A DNA stretch of 64,000 nucleotides from DATFQI01 sp963831105 (lineage in GTDB: Bacteria > Actinomycetota > Thermoleophilia > Solirubrobacterales > Solirubrobacteraceae): NCBI GenBank assembly GCA_963831105.1, contig CAWHOS010000009.1, positions 594,585 to 658,584 on the forward strand, written 5' to 3'. The stretch's first letter is position 1; every line of letters begins with the position of its first letter. This document shows positions 14,691 to 23,745 of the stretch, one piece after another. The notes beneath the pieces were generated by a model. The model ran no database searches, had not been told where the DNA came from, and saw only the letters and a program-made list of their open reading frames with translations. Position numbers and translations under genes: made by a program.

Positions 14691-16685
14691 ATGAAGCCGC
14701 TTATGACAACGCTCGCCGTCGTGATCCTCTCCGCGGTCCTGGCCGCCCCCGCCACGGCGGCAATCACGCCGGACCGCAACGCCGGCAACGTCGCGAGCGC
14801 GCTCGCGGACGGGCTGCCGCCCGGAGCCTTCGTCGGCGCGAGCTTCGTCACGATCTCACCCACCGCCGAGTGCGCCAACGGCCGGGACGACGACGGCGAC
14901 GGCCTCGTCGACGCCGCCGATGACCCCGGCTGCGAGAGCGGCGGGACCGACAACCTCGAACAGGACGACCGGCCGGCGGAGTGCGCCAACGGCGACGACG
15001 ACGACGGCGACGAGCAGATCGACTACCCAGCGGACGACGGCTGCACCTCCGAGCAGGACGACAGCGAGTTGACGGAGGGCCCCGCCCCGGCGTGCTCCAA
15101 CGGCGAGGATGACGACGGCGACGACCGCGTCGACGACGCGGACGCCGGCTGCGAGTCGGGCTCCGACGTGGACGAGGGCTCGGAGGGCTTCCCGCTCCCC
15201 GAGGACACGAACCCGGCCGCGGTCGCGGACTCCGCGCTCGCGGGCTTCCCGGCGAGCGGCGCGAACTACGCGATCCTCAGCACCGGCGACACCCTGTTCG
15301 CGGACGACCCGAACGACAGCACCGGCACGGGCCAGAACAATGGCGGCGGGTCGGGTGGCCACGGCGGCGAGATCTACGATCTCGTGACGCTCAAGGTCGA
15401 CGTCGATGTCCCGTCCGGCCTCAACTGCCTGCGCACCGACTTCCGCTTCCTCTCCGAGGAGTTCGACGAGTACGTCGGACAAGGCGTCAACGACGCCTTC
15501 GTCGCCGAGCTCGACCAGTCCGACTTCTCGGTGAACCAAGACTCCACGGTCAGCGCCCCGCACAACTTCGCGTTCGATTCCAACGGCAACCTGGTGAGCG
15601 TCGACACCGCCGCCTTCTCCGCCGGCGAGGCGGCCGGCACGACCTACGACGGCGCCACGCCGCGGCTGCGGGCCTCGACGCCGGTCTCGCCCGGCCGGCA
15701 CGCCGTCTACCTCTCCATCTTCGATCAGGGCGACGGGATCCTGGACTCCGCCGTGTTCCTGGACGCCATGCGGCTGAGCAACTCGCCCGGGGACGCCTGC
15801 GCCACCGGCGCGAGCTCCGACGTCACGCCACCGGCCGTCGGGCTCGCCTCGCCTGCGAACGGCAGTTCGTCGAGCGACACCACGCCCGCCTACAGCGGCG
15901 GTGCGGGCGACGCGGCGGGCGACTCGGGAACCGTCACCGTCGAGGTCTTCGGCGGCAACGGCACCTCCGGATCGCCGCTGCAGACGCTGCCGGTGGCGCG
16001 CTCGGGCGCGAGCTGGTCGACCGAGGGCCCGGCGCTCTCGCCGGGCACATACACGGCTCGCGCGCGGCAGGCCGACGGAGCGGGCAACGTCGGCTTCAGC
16101 AGCCCCAGCACGTTCACGATCGCGGCTCAGGTCATCGTCGACCCCGCCCCGAAACTGCCGCCGCCCGTGACGGGCACGGCCGTCAACGTCGTGCCGGTCA
16201 AGGGCGTCGTCACCGTGCGCCGCCCCGGCGGGCGCACGGTCCGCCTCAGGGAGGGCGCGCAGATCCCCACCGGCTCAGTCGTCGACACGCGCCGGGGCAC
16301 CGTCCGCCTGTTCTCCACCGGCGCCGGCGGCAAGATCCAGAGCGCGCTCTTCTTCGACGGGCTCTTCCGCGTCACCCAGACCAAGGGCGCCAAGCCGCTG
16401 ACCGACCTCAAGCTGGTCGAGAAGCTCGCCCGCTGCCCCAAGCCCGGCAAGAAGGCGCGCAGCTCCGCCAAGCGCAAGAAGCGGCGGCTGTGGGGCGACG
16501 GCCGGGGCTCGTTCCGGACGTCCGGTCGCCGCAGCGCCGCGACCGTCTCCGGCACCAAGTGGCTCGTCCAAGACGACTGCAAGGGCACGCTGACCCGGGT
16601 GGCCCGCGGCAAGGTCAAGGTGCGCGACTTCAAGCGCAAGAAGACCGTGACCGTCAAGGCCGGGCGCACCTACCGCGCCCGCTGA
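14691..16685 (+). CDS. Secreted choice-of-anchor-L-type protein with Cys/Asp calcium repeats and FecR-like end
   Basis: 664 aa. Signal peptide (1-24). Residues about 55-155 hold three repeats of the form C-(A/S)NGxDDDGDxxxDxxDxGC, each joining an EF-hand-like acidic loop to a cysteine pair. A domain with SGLNCLRTDFRFLSEEFDEYVGQGVNDAFVAELD (about 235-360) matches the choice-of-anchor-L type found on surface proteins. An Ig-like segment (about 375-480) and a FecR-like strand-rich domain (VKGVVTVRRPGGRTVRLREGA, about 500-570) follow, and the end is very basic. It is likely a cell-surface structural or adhesive protein. A strong hairpin terminator follows. Confidence 0.75.
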   Translation: MKPLMTTLAVVILSAVLAAPATAAITPDRNAGNVASALADGLPPGAFVGASFVTISPTAECANGRDDDGDGLVDAADDPGCESGGTDNLEQDDRPAECANGDDDDGDEQIDYPADDGCTSEQDDSELTEGPAPACSNGEDDDGDDRVDDADAGCESGSDVDEGSEGFPLPEDTNPAAVADSALAGFPASGANYAILSTGDTLFADDPNDSTGTGQNNGGGSGGHGGEIYDLVTLKVDVDVPSGLNCLRTDFRFLSEEFDEYVGQGVNDAFVAELDQSDFSVNQDSTVSAPHNFAFDSNGNLVSVDTAAFSAGEAAGTTYDGATPRLRASTPVSPGRHAVYLSIFDQGDGILDSAVFLDAMRLSNSPGDACATGASSDVTPPAVGLASPANGSSSSDTTPAYSGGAGDAAGDSGTVTVEVFGGNGTSGSPLQTLPVARSGASWSTEGPALSPGTYTARARQADGAGNVGFSSPSTFTIAAQVIVDPAPKLPPPVTGTAVNVVPVKGVVTVRRPGGRTVRLREGAQIPTGSVVDTRRGTVRLFSTGAGGKIQSALFFDGLFRVTQTKGAKPLTDLKLVEKLARCPKPGKKARSSAKRKKRRLWGDGRGSFRTSGRRSAATVSGTKWLVQDDCKGTLTRVARGKVKVRDFKRKKTVTVKAGRTYRAR

Positions 16686-16696
16686 CACGCACGCAA

Positions 16697-16724
16697 GCGA
16701 CGAGGGCCTGCCGGCCCTCGTCGC
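16697..16724 (+). terminator. Bidirectional hairpin terminator
   Basis: GCGACGAGGGCC (16697-16708) pairs perfectly with GGCCCTCGTCGC (16713-16724) across a 4-nt loop. It sits between two convergent genes (stops at 16685 and 16749). No U-tract on either side. Confidence 0.7.
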
Positions 16725-16748
16725 CCTGCGCCGATCTCGTCTCTGACG

Positions 16749-17486
16749 TCAGGCGGTCCACTCGGCCCGGAACCAGAAGGCCGCCTGGGAGCCGGTCCAG
16801 TAGTAGACCTGGGCGACGTAGGTCGTCTGCCAGCCGATGAGGTGCGCGCCGGCCGGGGCGGAGCTGTAGGACCAGTAACAGACGTACATCCACCACTGGC
16901 CGTACCACCAGTCGGCCTGCCAGTCGGTGCAACCGAGGAAGCTGTTGTTCTCGGACGACGCGCGGGCGATCGCCGTGCGCTTGGCCGAAGCGGGCGCGCC
17001 GGGCGGGCGGTCGAACAGGCTCTCGGCACCGGGGGGCGGGCCGCCAGGGACGCCGGCGCCGGGATCGAACAGCGGCGAGCCGCCGGTGGTCGTATCGGGC
17101 GGACCGGGCATCTCGGCGGGCGTCTCGACGGCCTCCGGCACGCCCTCCACGGGCGGCTGCTCCGGCGTGCCGGGCGTCGGTGCGAGCTTGCACGCGGGCG
17201 CGAAGCCCTTGACCGTCATCCGCCCGTTCCTGCGGAGCACCGTGACGCGCGTGTCCGCGCAGCGCCGGCCGTCGCTCGCCAGGAAGGTGACCCTGCAGAT
17301 CGAGCGGCCGCGCTTCGGGGCGCGACACCGGGCCTTGACGCTCGTGCCGCCGGTGCTCTTGACCTTGAGCGCCACGCGCTTCGCCGCACCGCTCATCGTG
17401 CGCCCCGCGCTGGTCTGCGCCTGGGCCGGAGCGGCGGTTGCAAGCACTACCGCGAGACCGGCGGTGGCTGCGATGGACTTGTACAT
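16749..17486 (-). CDS. Secreted protein with Trp/Tyr-rich C-terminus
   Basis: 245 aa. ATG 17486 follows GAGGG; a signal peptide ends PAQA near residue 25. Next comes a small beta-rich domain with four cysteines (C-R-A-P-K-R-G-R-S-I-C and R-R-C-A-D, then PAC) at about 50-110, a long Pro/Gly/Glu linker (110-180), and a last 60 residues unusually rich in Trp and Tyr with two cysteines (LGCTDW, MYVCYW). The tail suggests carbohydrate or cell-wall binding, but I recognise no family. A GCACCC-GGT-GGGTGC hairpin (17502-17516) lies in its leader. Confidence 0.65.
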   Translation of the reverse strand: MYKSIAATAGLAVVLATAAPAQAQTSAGRTMSGAAKRVALKVKSTGGTSVKARCRAPKRGRSICRVTFLASDGRRCADTRVTVLRRNGRMTVKGFAPACKLAPTPGTPEQPPVEGVPEAVETPAEMPGPPDTTTGGSPLFDPGAGVPGGPPPGAESLFDRPPGAPASAKRTAIARASSENNSFLGCTDWQADWWYGQWWMYVCYWSYSSAPAGAHLIGWQTTYVAQVYYWTGSQAAFWFRAEWTA

Positions 17487-17614
17487 GGTCCCTCCCCCTC
17501 TGCACCCGGTGGGTGCGATCGACTTTGCGAGAGGGAGCATCTCGGCGGCGCGGCCGCGCGTCGTTCGCCTGCGCGACGCACGGTGTGTGCCGGTGGTGAC
17601 AGAACCCGGGTCGG

Positions 17615-19393
17615 CTAGTCCGGGACCTTCTGCGGGGCCTTGTCGAGACTCGCGACGGCCCACACGCGCAGCTGCTGCGTGCGGCCGCGGACGTCGAGCT
17701 CACCGACCTCGACGAGGTCGTCGGGCTCGCCGGAGAGGCATGAGCGAGTCGACTCGGAGAGGAAGACCTGGTGCGGCGTGCCCTTCGTCATGCCCTCGAG
17801 GCGCGCCGCGGTGTTCGTGGTGTCGCCGATCGCCGTGTACTCGAGCCGGCGCGAGGACCCCACGTTGCCGGACATCACGTCCCCCGAGTTGAGCCCGACG
17901 CCCATCGAGAAGGCGTCGCTGTGCCCCTCCTCGGCCAGCCAGGCGTTGAAGCGCGCGAGGCGCTCGCCGGCCATCTCGCGCGCCGCCGCCAGCGCACGGT
18001 CGCCGTGGTCCGGCTGCTCCAGCGGAGCGCCGAAGACGGCCATGATCCCGTCGCCCATGTACGCGACGAGCGTGCCGCCGTTGTCGAGGATGGCGTCGCT
18101 CATCGACTCCAGGTAGGTGTTCAGGACTCCGATGACGCGGTCGGGCGGCAGCGTCTCCGCGAACGCGGTGAAGCCGCGCAGGTCGGCGAAGAGCACGGTG
18201 GCCTCGCGCCGCACCCCGCCCAGCCGCAGGTCCTCGCCGGTCTTGGAGAGCACCTCGCTCACGACGGGCTCGGGCACGAAGCGCGCGAACGCGTCGCGCA
18301 CCCGCTGGCGCTCGAGCGTGCCGAGCATCAGGGCGACGCCGAGCGTGCCGAAGACGGCCGTGATCTCGGCCCCGAGCGGGTGGACCAGCGGCAGGATGAG
18401 CCCGGACCGGAAGGCCAGCAGGACGATCGCCACGTACGCCGCGGCCACGACCAGCATCACCGGCAGCATCAGCTTGACGCCCCAGCGCAGCCCCAGCGCC
18501 GGGGCGAGGCACGCGAGCAGCGCGATGATGAGCGCGTCGAGCAGCCCGCCCGAGCGCGAGAGCGGCAGCCCGCGCAGGACGGTCGAGATCGCGTTGGCCT
18601 GGACCTCTCCCCCGGCCATCACGTCGTCGCTGCTCGTCGGGACGGGATGGACGTCCTGCAGCTTCGGCGCCGAGGCGCCCACCACCACGACCCGCCCGCG
18701 GAAGGCGTCGGCCGGGAAGCGGCCGCGCAGCACGCGCGAGAACGAGTACGTCGGGACGGTGCCCGGCGGCCCGAGGTAGTCGATCCACGCTTCGCCGCCG
18801 TCGAACGCGGAGCGCTCGACCTTGCGCCCCGTCGCCAGCTCCGCCGCGACCACCGCGAAGCTCTCGAGCCCGTCGAAGGCGTACGGGACCTTGCGCTGCA
18901 CGCCGCCCTCGTCCTGGTTGAGGATCGCGTTGCCCGAGCGCGCGCCGATCTCCGCGAGCAGCTCCTCGCCCCCGAGCACGCGGCTGCGGCCCTTCGCGTC
19001 GACCTCCGTCGTCGCGAGCGCGATCCGCGGTGCGCGGTCGACCGCCTCGATCAGGGCGTTGTCCTCCTTCACGCGCGTGGGCTCGGTGAACTGGACGTCG
19101 TAGGCGATCGTCCTCGCGCCCGCGCGGGTGAGACGGTCGATCACCCGCGCGTGCAGCGAGCGCCGGAACGGCCAGCGCTGCTGGAGGTCATCGAACGTGA
19201 CGTCGTCGACGGCGACGAACGCCACGTCGCGCGGCGGGCGGTCCGGCCGGTACGGGAAGCGCGCGTCGACGGAGTCGAGCTCGAGCACCGACAGCGCCCC
19301 GCCGGCGTGCAAGGCGATCCACAGCGCCGCGGAGAGCACCGCCACGAGCACCGCCATGGCCGGCGCGAAGCGGTTGCGCGAGGCCCAGCGCAC
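17615..19393 (-). CDS. CHASE2-domain class III adenylate/guanylate cyclase
   Basis: 592 aa from GTG 19393. N-terminal membrane segment (about 12-32), an extracellular CHASE2 sensor (about 38-280), three more membrane helices (about 283-360) and a cytoplasmic cyclase domain (about 385-575). Catalytic landmarks: metal Asp in FADLRGFTAF, second Asp in VAYMGDGIMAVFGAP, and NTAARLEGMTK for the transition-state Asn/Arg. It should convert ATP or GTP to the cyclic nucleotide in response to an extracellular cue. The Crp/Fnr regulator at 13,977 could be a downstream reader; that link is inference. Confidence 0.9.
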   Translation of the reverse strand: MRWASRNRFAPAMAVLVAVLSAALWIALHAGGALSVLELDSVDARFPYRPDRPPRDVAFVAVDDVTFDDLQQRWPFRRSLHARVIDRLTRAGARTIAYDVQFTEPTRVKEDNALIEAVDRAPRIALATTEVDAKGRSRVLGGEELLAEIGARSGNAILNQDEGGVQRKVPYAFDGLESFAVVAAELATGRKVERSAFDGGEAWIDYLGPPGTVPTYSFSRVLRGRFPADAFRGRVVVVGASAPKLQDVHPVPTSSDDVMAGGEVQANAISTVLRGLPLSRSGGLLDALIIALLACLAPALGLRWGVKLMLPVMLVVAAAYVAIVLLAFRSGLILPLVHPLGAEITAVFGTLGVALMLGTLERQRVRDAFARFVPEPVVSEVLSKTGEDLRLGGVRREATVLFADLRGFTAFAETLPPDRVIGVLNTYLESMSDAILDNGGTLVAYMGDGIMAVFGAPLEQPDHGDRALAAAREMAGERLARFNAWLAEEGHSDAFSMGVGLNSGDVMSGNVGSSRRLEYTAIGDTTNTAARLEGMTKGTPHQVFLSESTRSCLSGEPDDLVEVGELDVRGRTQQLRVWAVASLDKAPQKVPD

Positions 19394-19459
19394 GCGCTAG
19401 CGCATCCGGATGGGGTCGCCACTCATCGCGGCAGCATCCCATCCCGCACAATGGGCCGG

Positions 19460-20176
19460 ATGCTGGACCACATCGACATCCGCGTCTCGGACCGCCACGC
19501 GTCCCTGCGCTTCTACGAGACCGTCCTCTCCGTGCTCGGCCGCACGGAGCACGTGGAGGAGGACGAGCACATCGACTGGGGCGACTTCTCGATCGTCGCC
19601 GACGGCCAACCCGTCGCGAAGAATCTCCACCTCGCGTTCTACGCGCCGTCGCACGAGCTGGTCGACGCCTTCCACCGCGCCGGCGTCGAGGCCGGCTTCA
19701 CCGACGACGGCAGGCCCGGCCCGCGGCCGCAGTACCGCGAGGACTACTACGGCGGGTTCCTGCGAGACCCGGACGGCAACAGCGTCGAAGCGGTCTACAC
19801 CGGCAACGAGCGCAAGACCGGCGCGATCGACCACCTGTGGCTCCGCACGCGCGACGTCGCGGCGACCAAGCGCTTCTACCTGGCGACGGGCCGCGAGCTC
19901 GGAGTCGACGAGCCCGACCACGTCCAGATCGTCACACCCAACGCCACGATCTCGTTCGTCGCCGGCGAGCCGCCGACCGAGCACGTCCACATCGCGTTCG
20001 GCGTCGACACGAACGAGGCCGTCGACGCCTTCCACCGAGGGGCGCTCGACGCGGGCTACACGGACAACGGCGCCCCCGGCGAGCGCGCCGCTTACCACCC
20101 CGGCTACTACGGGGCGTTCGTCCTCGATCCCGACGGCCACAACATCGAGGCCGTCAACCACAACCGCGGGAGGTAG
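19460..20176 (+). CDS. Tandem-domain VOC-family protein
   Basis: 238 aa (ATG 19460; ATG 19451 in frame would add MGR). Two VOC units: residues 1-118 (MLDHIDIRVSDRHASLRFYETVL ... FLRDPDGNSVEAVYTG) and 124-238 (IDHLWLRTRDVAATKRFYLATG ... FVLDPDGHNIEAVNHNR). The second half keeps the terminal metal-ligand Glu and the DPDGHNIE motif, typical of glyoxalase/dioxygenase-like proteins. Its substrate is unknown. Convergent with the DUF1801-type gene. Confidence 0.83.
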   Translation: MLDHIDIRVSDRHASLRFYETVLSVLGRTEHVEEDEHIDWGDFSIVADGQPVAKNLHLAFYAPSHELVDAFHRAGVEAGFTDDGRPGPRPQYREDYYGGFLRDPDGNSVEAVYTGNERKTGAIDHLWLRTRDVAATKRFYLATGRELGVDEPDHVQIVTPNATISFVAGEPPTEHVHIAFGVDTNEAVDAFHRGALDAGYTDNGAPGERAAYHPGYYGAFVLDPDGHNIEAVNHNRGR

Positions 20177-20197
20177 ACGAAACGCCTGTGGACGATG

Positions 20198-20629
20198 TCA
20201 GGAGACGGCCTTCTTCACGAGGGCGGTGATCCTCTTCTCCTCGGCGGGGCCGATCTTGAGGATCGCGAACGACGTCGGCCACATGTCGCCGTCGTCCAGG
20301 TTCGAGATCGGATCGAAGCCGATGGTGCAGTAACGCACCTTGAACTTGCTCGCCGGCTGCATGAAGACGCAGACCTTGCCCTCGCGCGCCCAGCCGGGCA
20401 TGCCGTAGTACGTCTTCGAGGCGAGCATCGGCGCGTGCTCGCGCACGATCGCGTCGATCTTCTCCGCCATCTTCCGCTCGTCGTCGGGGAGCTTGGCGAT
20501 CGCCTCCGCGAGGGCCTTGTCGAGGTCCTGCTGCTTCTGCGACGCCTTCCGCTCGGCGGCGGCCGCCTTCATCGCGGCGCGCTCCTCGGCGCTGAACCCG
20601 CTCTTCGCACTCTTCTTGGTCTCAGCCAT
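20198..20629 (-). CDS. DUF1801-type (YdhG-like) small protein
   Basis: 143 aa from ATG 20629. A charged Lys/Ala/Glu-rich helical N-terminus (1-45) precedes a compact domain with SKTYYGMPGWAREGKVCVFMQPASKFKVRYCTIGF and a C-terminal EEKRITALVKKAV helix. This pattern (YGMP, F-pattern, helix) matches the DUF1801/YdhG fold of unknown function. Confidence 0.7.
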   Translation of the reverse strand: MAETKKSAKSGFSAEERAAMKAAAAERKASQKQQDLDKALAEAIAKLPDDERKMAEKIDAIVREHAPMLASKTYYGMPGWAREGKVCVFMQPASKFKVRYCTIGFDPISNLDDGDMWPTSFAILKIGPAEEKRITALVKKAVS

Positions 20630-20639
20630 GGGACACATG

Positions 20640-22223
20640 CTAAGTGTCGCTTTCGGTGCGGAGGATCAGGCGTCGCGACCCCGGCCTCGGCATGCGGAGC
20701 GCGCGCCGCAATGGGCTTTCGTCTGCCAGCGCGGCGTTGGCGGCGGCGTCACCGCACACGCCGTGCACCGCGCCTCCGGGGAACGTCGCGCTCGAGCCCA
20801 GGTACAGGCCGCGTAGCGGCGTCCGGTACGGCGACAGCGATGGGGCGGGACGGAAGATGACCTGGTCGAGCCGGTAGGTGCCGCCGCCCACGTCGCCCCC
20901 GACCAGGTTGGGGTTGCGCTCCTGCAGCCCGGCCGGGCCGAGCACGTGGCGGGCGAGGATCCGGTCGCGGAAGCCGGGCGCGTAGCGCTCCACCTGCGCC
21001 TCCATGCGTTCCACGTGCTGGTCGAGCTCGACTGTCCAGTCGACACCGTCGCGGGGACCGTGCGTGTACGCCCAGGCGGTGTGCCGGCCCTCCGGCGCGC
21101 GCGACGGGTCGGCGATCGTCTGCTGGCCGAGCAGCAGGAACGGCCGCTCGGGCAACCCGCGCGCGGACGCGGCGAGCGTGGAGACCAGCTCGTCCTCCGA
21201 GCCGCCGACGTGCACCGTCCCCGCGCCGCGCACCTCCCTGGCCAACCATGGGATCCGGTCGTCGAGCGCCCAGTCGACCTTCACGGTCGCCGGCCCGTAC
21301 GTGTAGCGGCCCAGCAGCCGCCGGTACACGCTTCCCAGGTGCTCGCCGGCGAGATGACGCAGCGCATGCGGCATCACGTCGGCGATCACCGTGTCGGCCG
21401 CGACCCGCTCGCCGCCGGCCAGGCGCACGCCGGTGACCCGCCCGTGCGCGGCCTCCACGCCGGTGACCAGCGCGCGGGTGCGCACGCGGCCGCCGAGCTC
21501 GATGAGATAGCCCACCAGCGCGTCCGTCAGGGCCTGTGCGCCGCCGCGCGGGCTGGGCCAGCCGACCGCGTGCCCGAGCAGGTTCAGATAGGCGACCGCG
21601 ATCGCCGACCCCGGCCCGGTCGGCGGCACATCCCCGTGCCCGGCGGCGCCGTAGAGCCACGCGCGTGCGTCGGCGCTGGCGAACAGCCGCCGTCCGAGCC
21701 GGGCCGCGGAGTCCGGCAGCAGCGCCACGAACCGGGCCAGCCCCACTGGACCGGCGCTCCTCAGCAGCTTCACGGGCCCTCCCACCGGCGGGAAGCCGCC
21801 CAGCATCGTGGCGCGGACCGCGTCGAAGGAGTCCAGGAGCGGCTGGACGAATGCCCGCCACGCGTCTCCGTCTCCCGGCTGGGCGGCGTCGAGCTCTTCG
21901 GCGGTCCGGTGCAGGTCCCGGTAGAGGGCGAGCGCGCGGCCGCCGGGGAGCGGCTGCGCCGAGCACGCCTCCGGGTGCACCCACTCCAGGCCGAACCGCC
22001 TGAGCGGCATCGCAGAGAACACCGGGGAGGCGGCGGTCGCCGGATACACGGAGGAGAACGTGTCGTGCAGGAACCCGGGCAGCGTCAGCTCCTCGCTGCG
22101 CACCGCCCCGCCCGGCGTCTCGGCGGCTTCGAGCACGGTCACCGCCCGCCCGGCACGGGCGAGGGCGATAGCGGCAGCGAGCCCGTTCGGCCCGCTGCCA
22201 ATGACCACGGCGTGCTCGATCAC
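20640..22223 (-). CDS. FAD-dependent oxidoreductase, phytoene-desaturase-like
   Basis: 527 aa. N-terminal dinucleotide-binding motif VVIGSGPNGLAAAIALARAGRAVTVLEA and the characteristic TPGGAVRSEELTLPGFLHDTFSS segment of the amine-oxidase/phytoene-desaturase group; C-terminal GLYLGSSATFPGGAVHGVCGDAAA is the second FAD contact. Related bacterial proteins oxidise carotenoid-like or other hydrophobic substrates. It starts 3 nt after the stop of the upstream gene, so they are an operon. No carotenoid genes are nearby, so the substrate is open. Confidence 0.85.
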   Translation of the reverse strand: MIEHAVVIGSGPNGLAAAIALARAGRAVTVLEAAETPGGAVRSEELTLPGFLHDTFSSVYPATAASPVFSAMPLRRFGLEWVHPEACSAQPLPGGRALALYRDLHRTAEELDAAQPGDGDAWRAFVQPLLDSFDAVRATMLGGFPPVGGPVKLLRSAGPVGLARFVALLPDSAARLGRRLFASADARAWLYGAAGHGDVPPTGPGSAIAVAYLNLLGHAVGWPSPRGGAQALTDALVGYLIELGGRVRTRALVTGVEAAHGRVTGVRLAGGERVAADTVIADVMPHALRHLAGEHLGSVYRRLLGRYTYGPATVKVDWALDDRIPWLAREVRGAGTVHVGGSEDELVSTLAASARGLPERPFLLLGQQTIADPSRAPEGRHTAWAYTHGPRDGVDWTVELDQHVERMEAQVERYAPGFRDRILARHVLGPAGLQERNPNLVGGDVGGGTYRLDQVIFRPAPSLSPYRTPLRGLYLGSSATFPGGAVHGVCGDAAANAALADESPLRRALRMPRPGSRRLILRTESDT

Positions 22224-22226
22224 GGT

Positions 22227-23387
22227 TCAGGCGATCCGCAGCGCGAGCTGGTGCAGCATCGAGAGCCGCTCGACCCGCTCTGGGCTGTCGTCGCCGGAAA
22301 CGACCTGACCCCAGAACGCGTGCTGCGCGTCGCGCCCGGCGACGGCGTAGGCCTTGTCGATGTGCCAGGCCATCGGATCCCAGGTGCCGGCCGCCCGCAC
22401 CCACGCCTGGTCGTCCTGGACGTAGAGCAACAGCCGGTTGTGGCCGGAGCCCATGAAGTGCCCCTGGTGGGTGGTCAGGTCGAACCCGACCAGCGGGGTG
22501 CCCCCCTCCGGGACCGCACGAGGCTCGTCGTCGCCGTAGCGCGCCAGGCCTTCCTCCAGCCTCTCGAACCAGTCGGCCAGCGCGGCCGGGTCATCGGGGG
22601 TCACGAGCTTGGTGATCGTCACGTAGCCGCGCGTGAACATCGGCATGCCGGACTCGGTGCCGGCCGCGACCTCGATCTCGAACGTCTGCTCGGGCAACCC
22701 GCCGGCGCGCAGCGGCGTGAAGCGGCCCAGTTCGGAGGCGTAGTCAGGCCAGGTCTCGGGCTTGGTCAGGGCGCCGATGACCGCTTCGGCGGACGGCATC
22801 CGCACGGGCGAGTAGGTGTGCCAGACCTGCTCTTCGGCCGGGGCCCGCTCCGGGGTGAGCTCGCCCAGCTCCGCGAGCTTGAACCGGCGCTCCGGGTCAT
22901 ACGAGGCCTTCTCCTCGGCGGTCGGAAACGCGATCCCCCAGCCCCGACGCTCGTCGTCGTGATAGGCGTCCGGGAACCAGTCGCCGATCAGGCCGGCGGC
23001 TCCCAGCAGGAGCTGGTCGCGGCTCATCAGCCCTCGGCCGGCGTCGGTCTTGCCGAAGCGACGGGCGCCGTATGCGCGGTGGAACGCGGGCAGGTCGGTG
23101 ATGCGCAGACGACCGCGCCCCTTGCGATACCAGTACGTGGTCAGGACCGAGAACGCCAACCGGAGGTCGTCGACCTGGCGCTCGGCGACGGGCCGCCGGT
23201 AGTAGGCGGCGTTGAGGAAGTCGGTGACCCACGCGGCGGCGTCACGGCCGGCGATCGAGGAGCCGGTCATGCGCGCGAACCGCAGCGGGCCGCCGGCGGG
23301 GGCCGCGGCCTCCTCGTCGTCATCGAGCTGCTCGGGCAGGTCGAGCTCCTCGGCGTGGTTCCGGGGCTCCTCGTGACGGCTGTCCAT
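22227..23387 (-). CDS. Unrecognised protein, possible SRPBCC-like C-terminal half
   Basis: 386 aa from ATG 23387, chosen because AGGAG precedes it. The N-terminus is acidic, followed by a helical domain (ITDLPAFHRAYGARRFG, about 75-125) and a linker. The C-terminal part (VRMPSAEAVIGALTKPETWPDYASELGRFTPLRAGGLPEQTFEIEV ... QGHFMGSGHNRLLLYVQDD) looks like a lipid-binding SRPBCC/START-type fold by its pattern; that is inference. It is upstream of and close to the FAD oxidoreductase, so both may act on the same hydrophobic compound. Confidence 0.6.
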   Translation of the reverse strand: MDSRHEEPRNHAEELDLPEQLDDDEEAAAPAGGPLRFARMTGSSIAGRDAAAWVTDFLNAAYYRRPVAERQVDDLRLAFSVLTTYWYRKGRGRLRITDLPAFHRAYGARRFGKTDAGRGLMSRDQLLLGAAGLIGDWFPDAYHDDERRGWGIAFPTAEEKASYDPERRFKLAELGELTPERAPAEEQVWHTYSPVRMPSAEAVIGALTKPETWPDYASELGRFTPLRAGGLPEQTFEIEVAAGTESGMPMFTRGYVTITKLVTPDDPAALADWFERLEEGLARYGDDEPRAVPEGGTPLVGFDLTTHQGHFMGSGHNRLLLYVQDDQAWVRAAGTWDPMAWHIDKAYAVAGRDAQHAFWGQVVSGDDSPERVERLSMLHQLALRIA

Positions 23388-23573
23388 GAGCGGCTCCTCT
23401 GTCGGCGAGGTCAACATCGGGCGCCGGGGCGTCCGCGCCGGGAAAGCATCCCGCATGGGCAACTCGGGCGCGGACTGAGCCTTCGTGGCGCGGGCGCGCA
23501 CGCTCGCCGGTCGCGCCACCCGGAGACGACACCGCCGCCGGGGCAGATCGAACCGGTCTCGACCCACGAACAC

Positions 23574-23599
23574 AAAAGGCCTGCAAATGCAGGCCTTTT
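23574..23599 (-). terminator. Rho-independent terminator after tRNA-Val
   Basis: 12 nt AAAAGGCCTGCA (23574-23585) pair with TGCAGGCCTTTT (23588-23599). On the minus strand the stem ends in a T-run directly after the tRNA gene. Confidence 0.85.
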
Positions 23600-23602
23600 C
23601 GA

Positions 23603-23675
23603 TGGGCGATACTGGGCTCGAACCAGTGACCTCCGCCTTGTCGAGGCGGCGCTCTCCCAGCTGAGCTAATCGCCC
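23603..23675 (-). tRNA. tRNA-Val (GAC)
   Basis: 73 nt. Acceptor stem GGGCGAT (23675-23669) pairs with ATCGCCC (23610-23604), discriminator A at 23603, no encoded CCA. The D-arm AGCTCAGCTGGGAGAGC, the anticodon loop TCGACAA (anticodon GAC at 23642-23640) and the T-arm CTGGTTCGAGCCCAG are all present. Confidence 0.96.
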
Positions 23676-23745
23676 GGGAGGCGGTCAAGACTAGCAACGC
23701 GCCAGGCCTGGATGCACGGTGCTTCGCGTGGGTAGGCGAAGGTGC

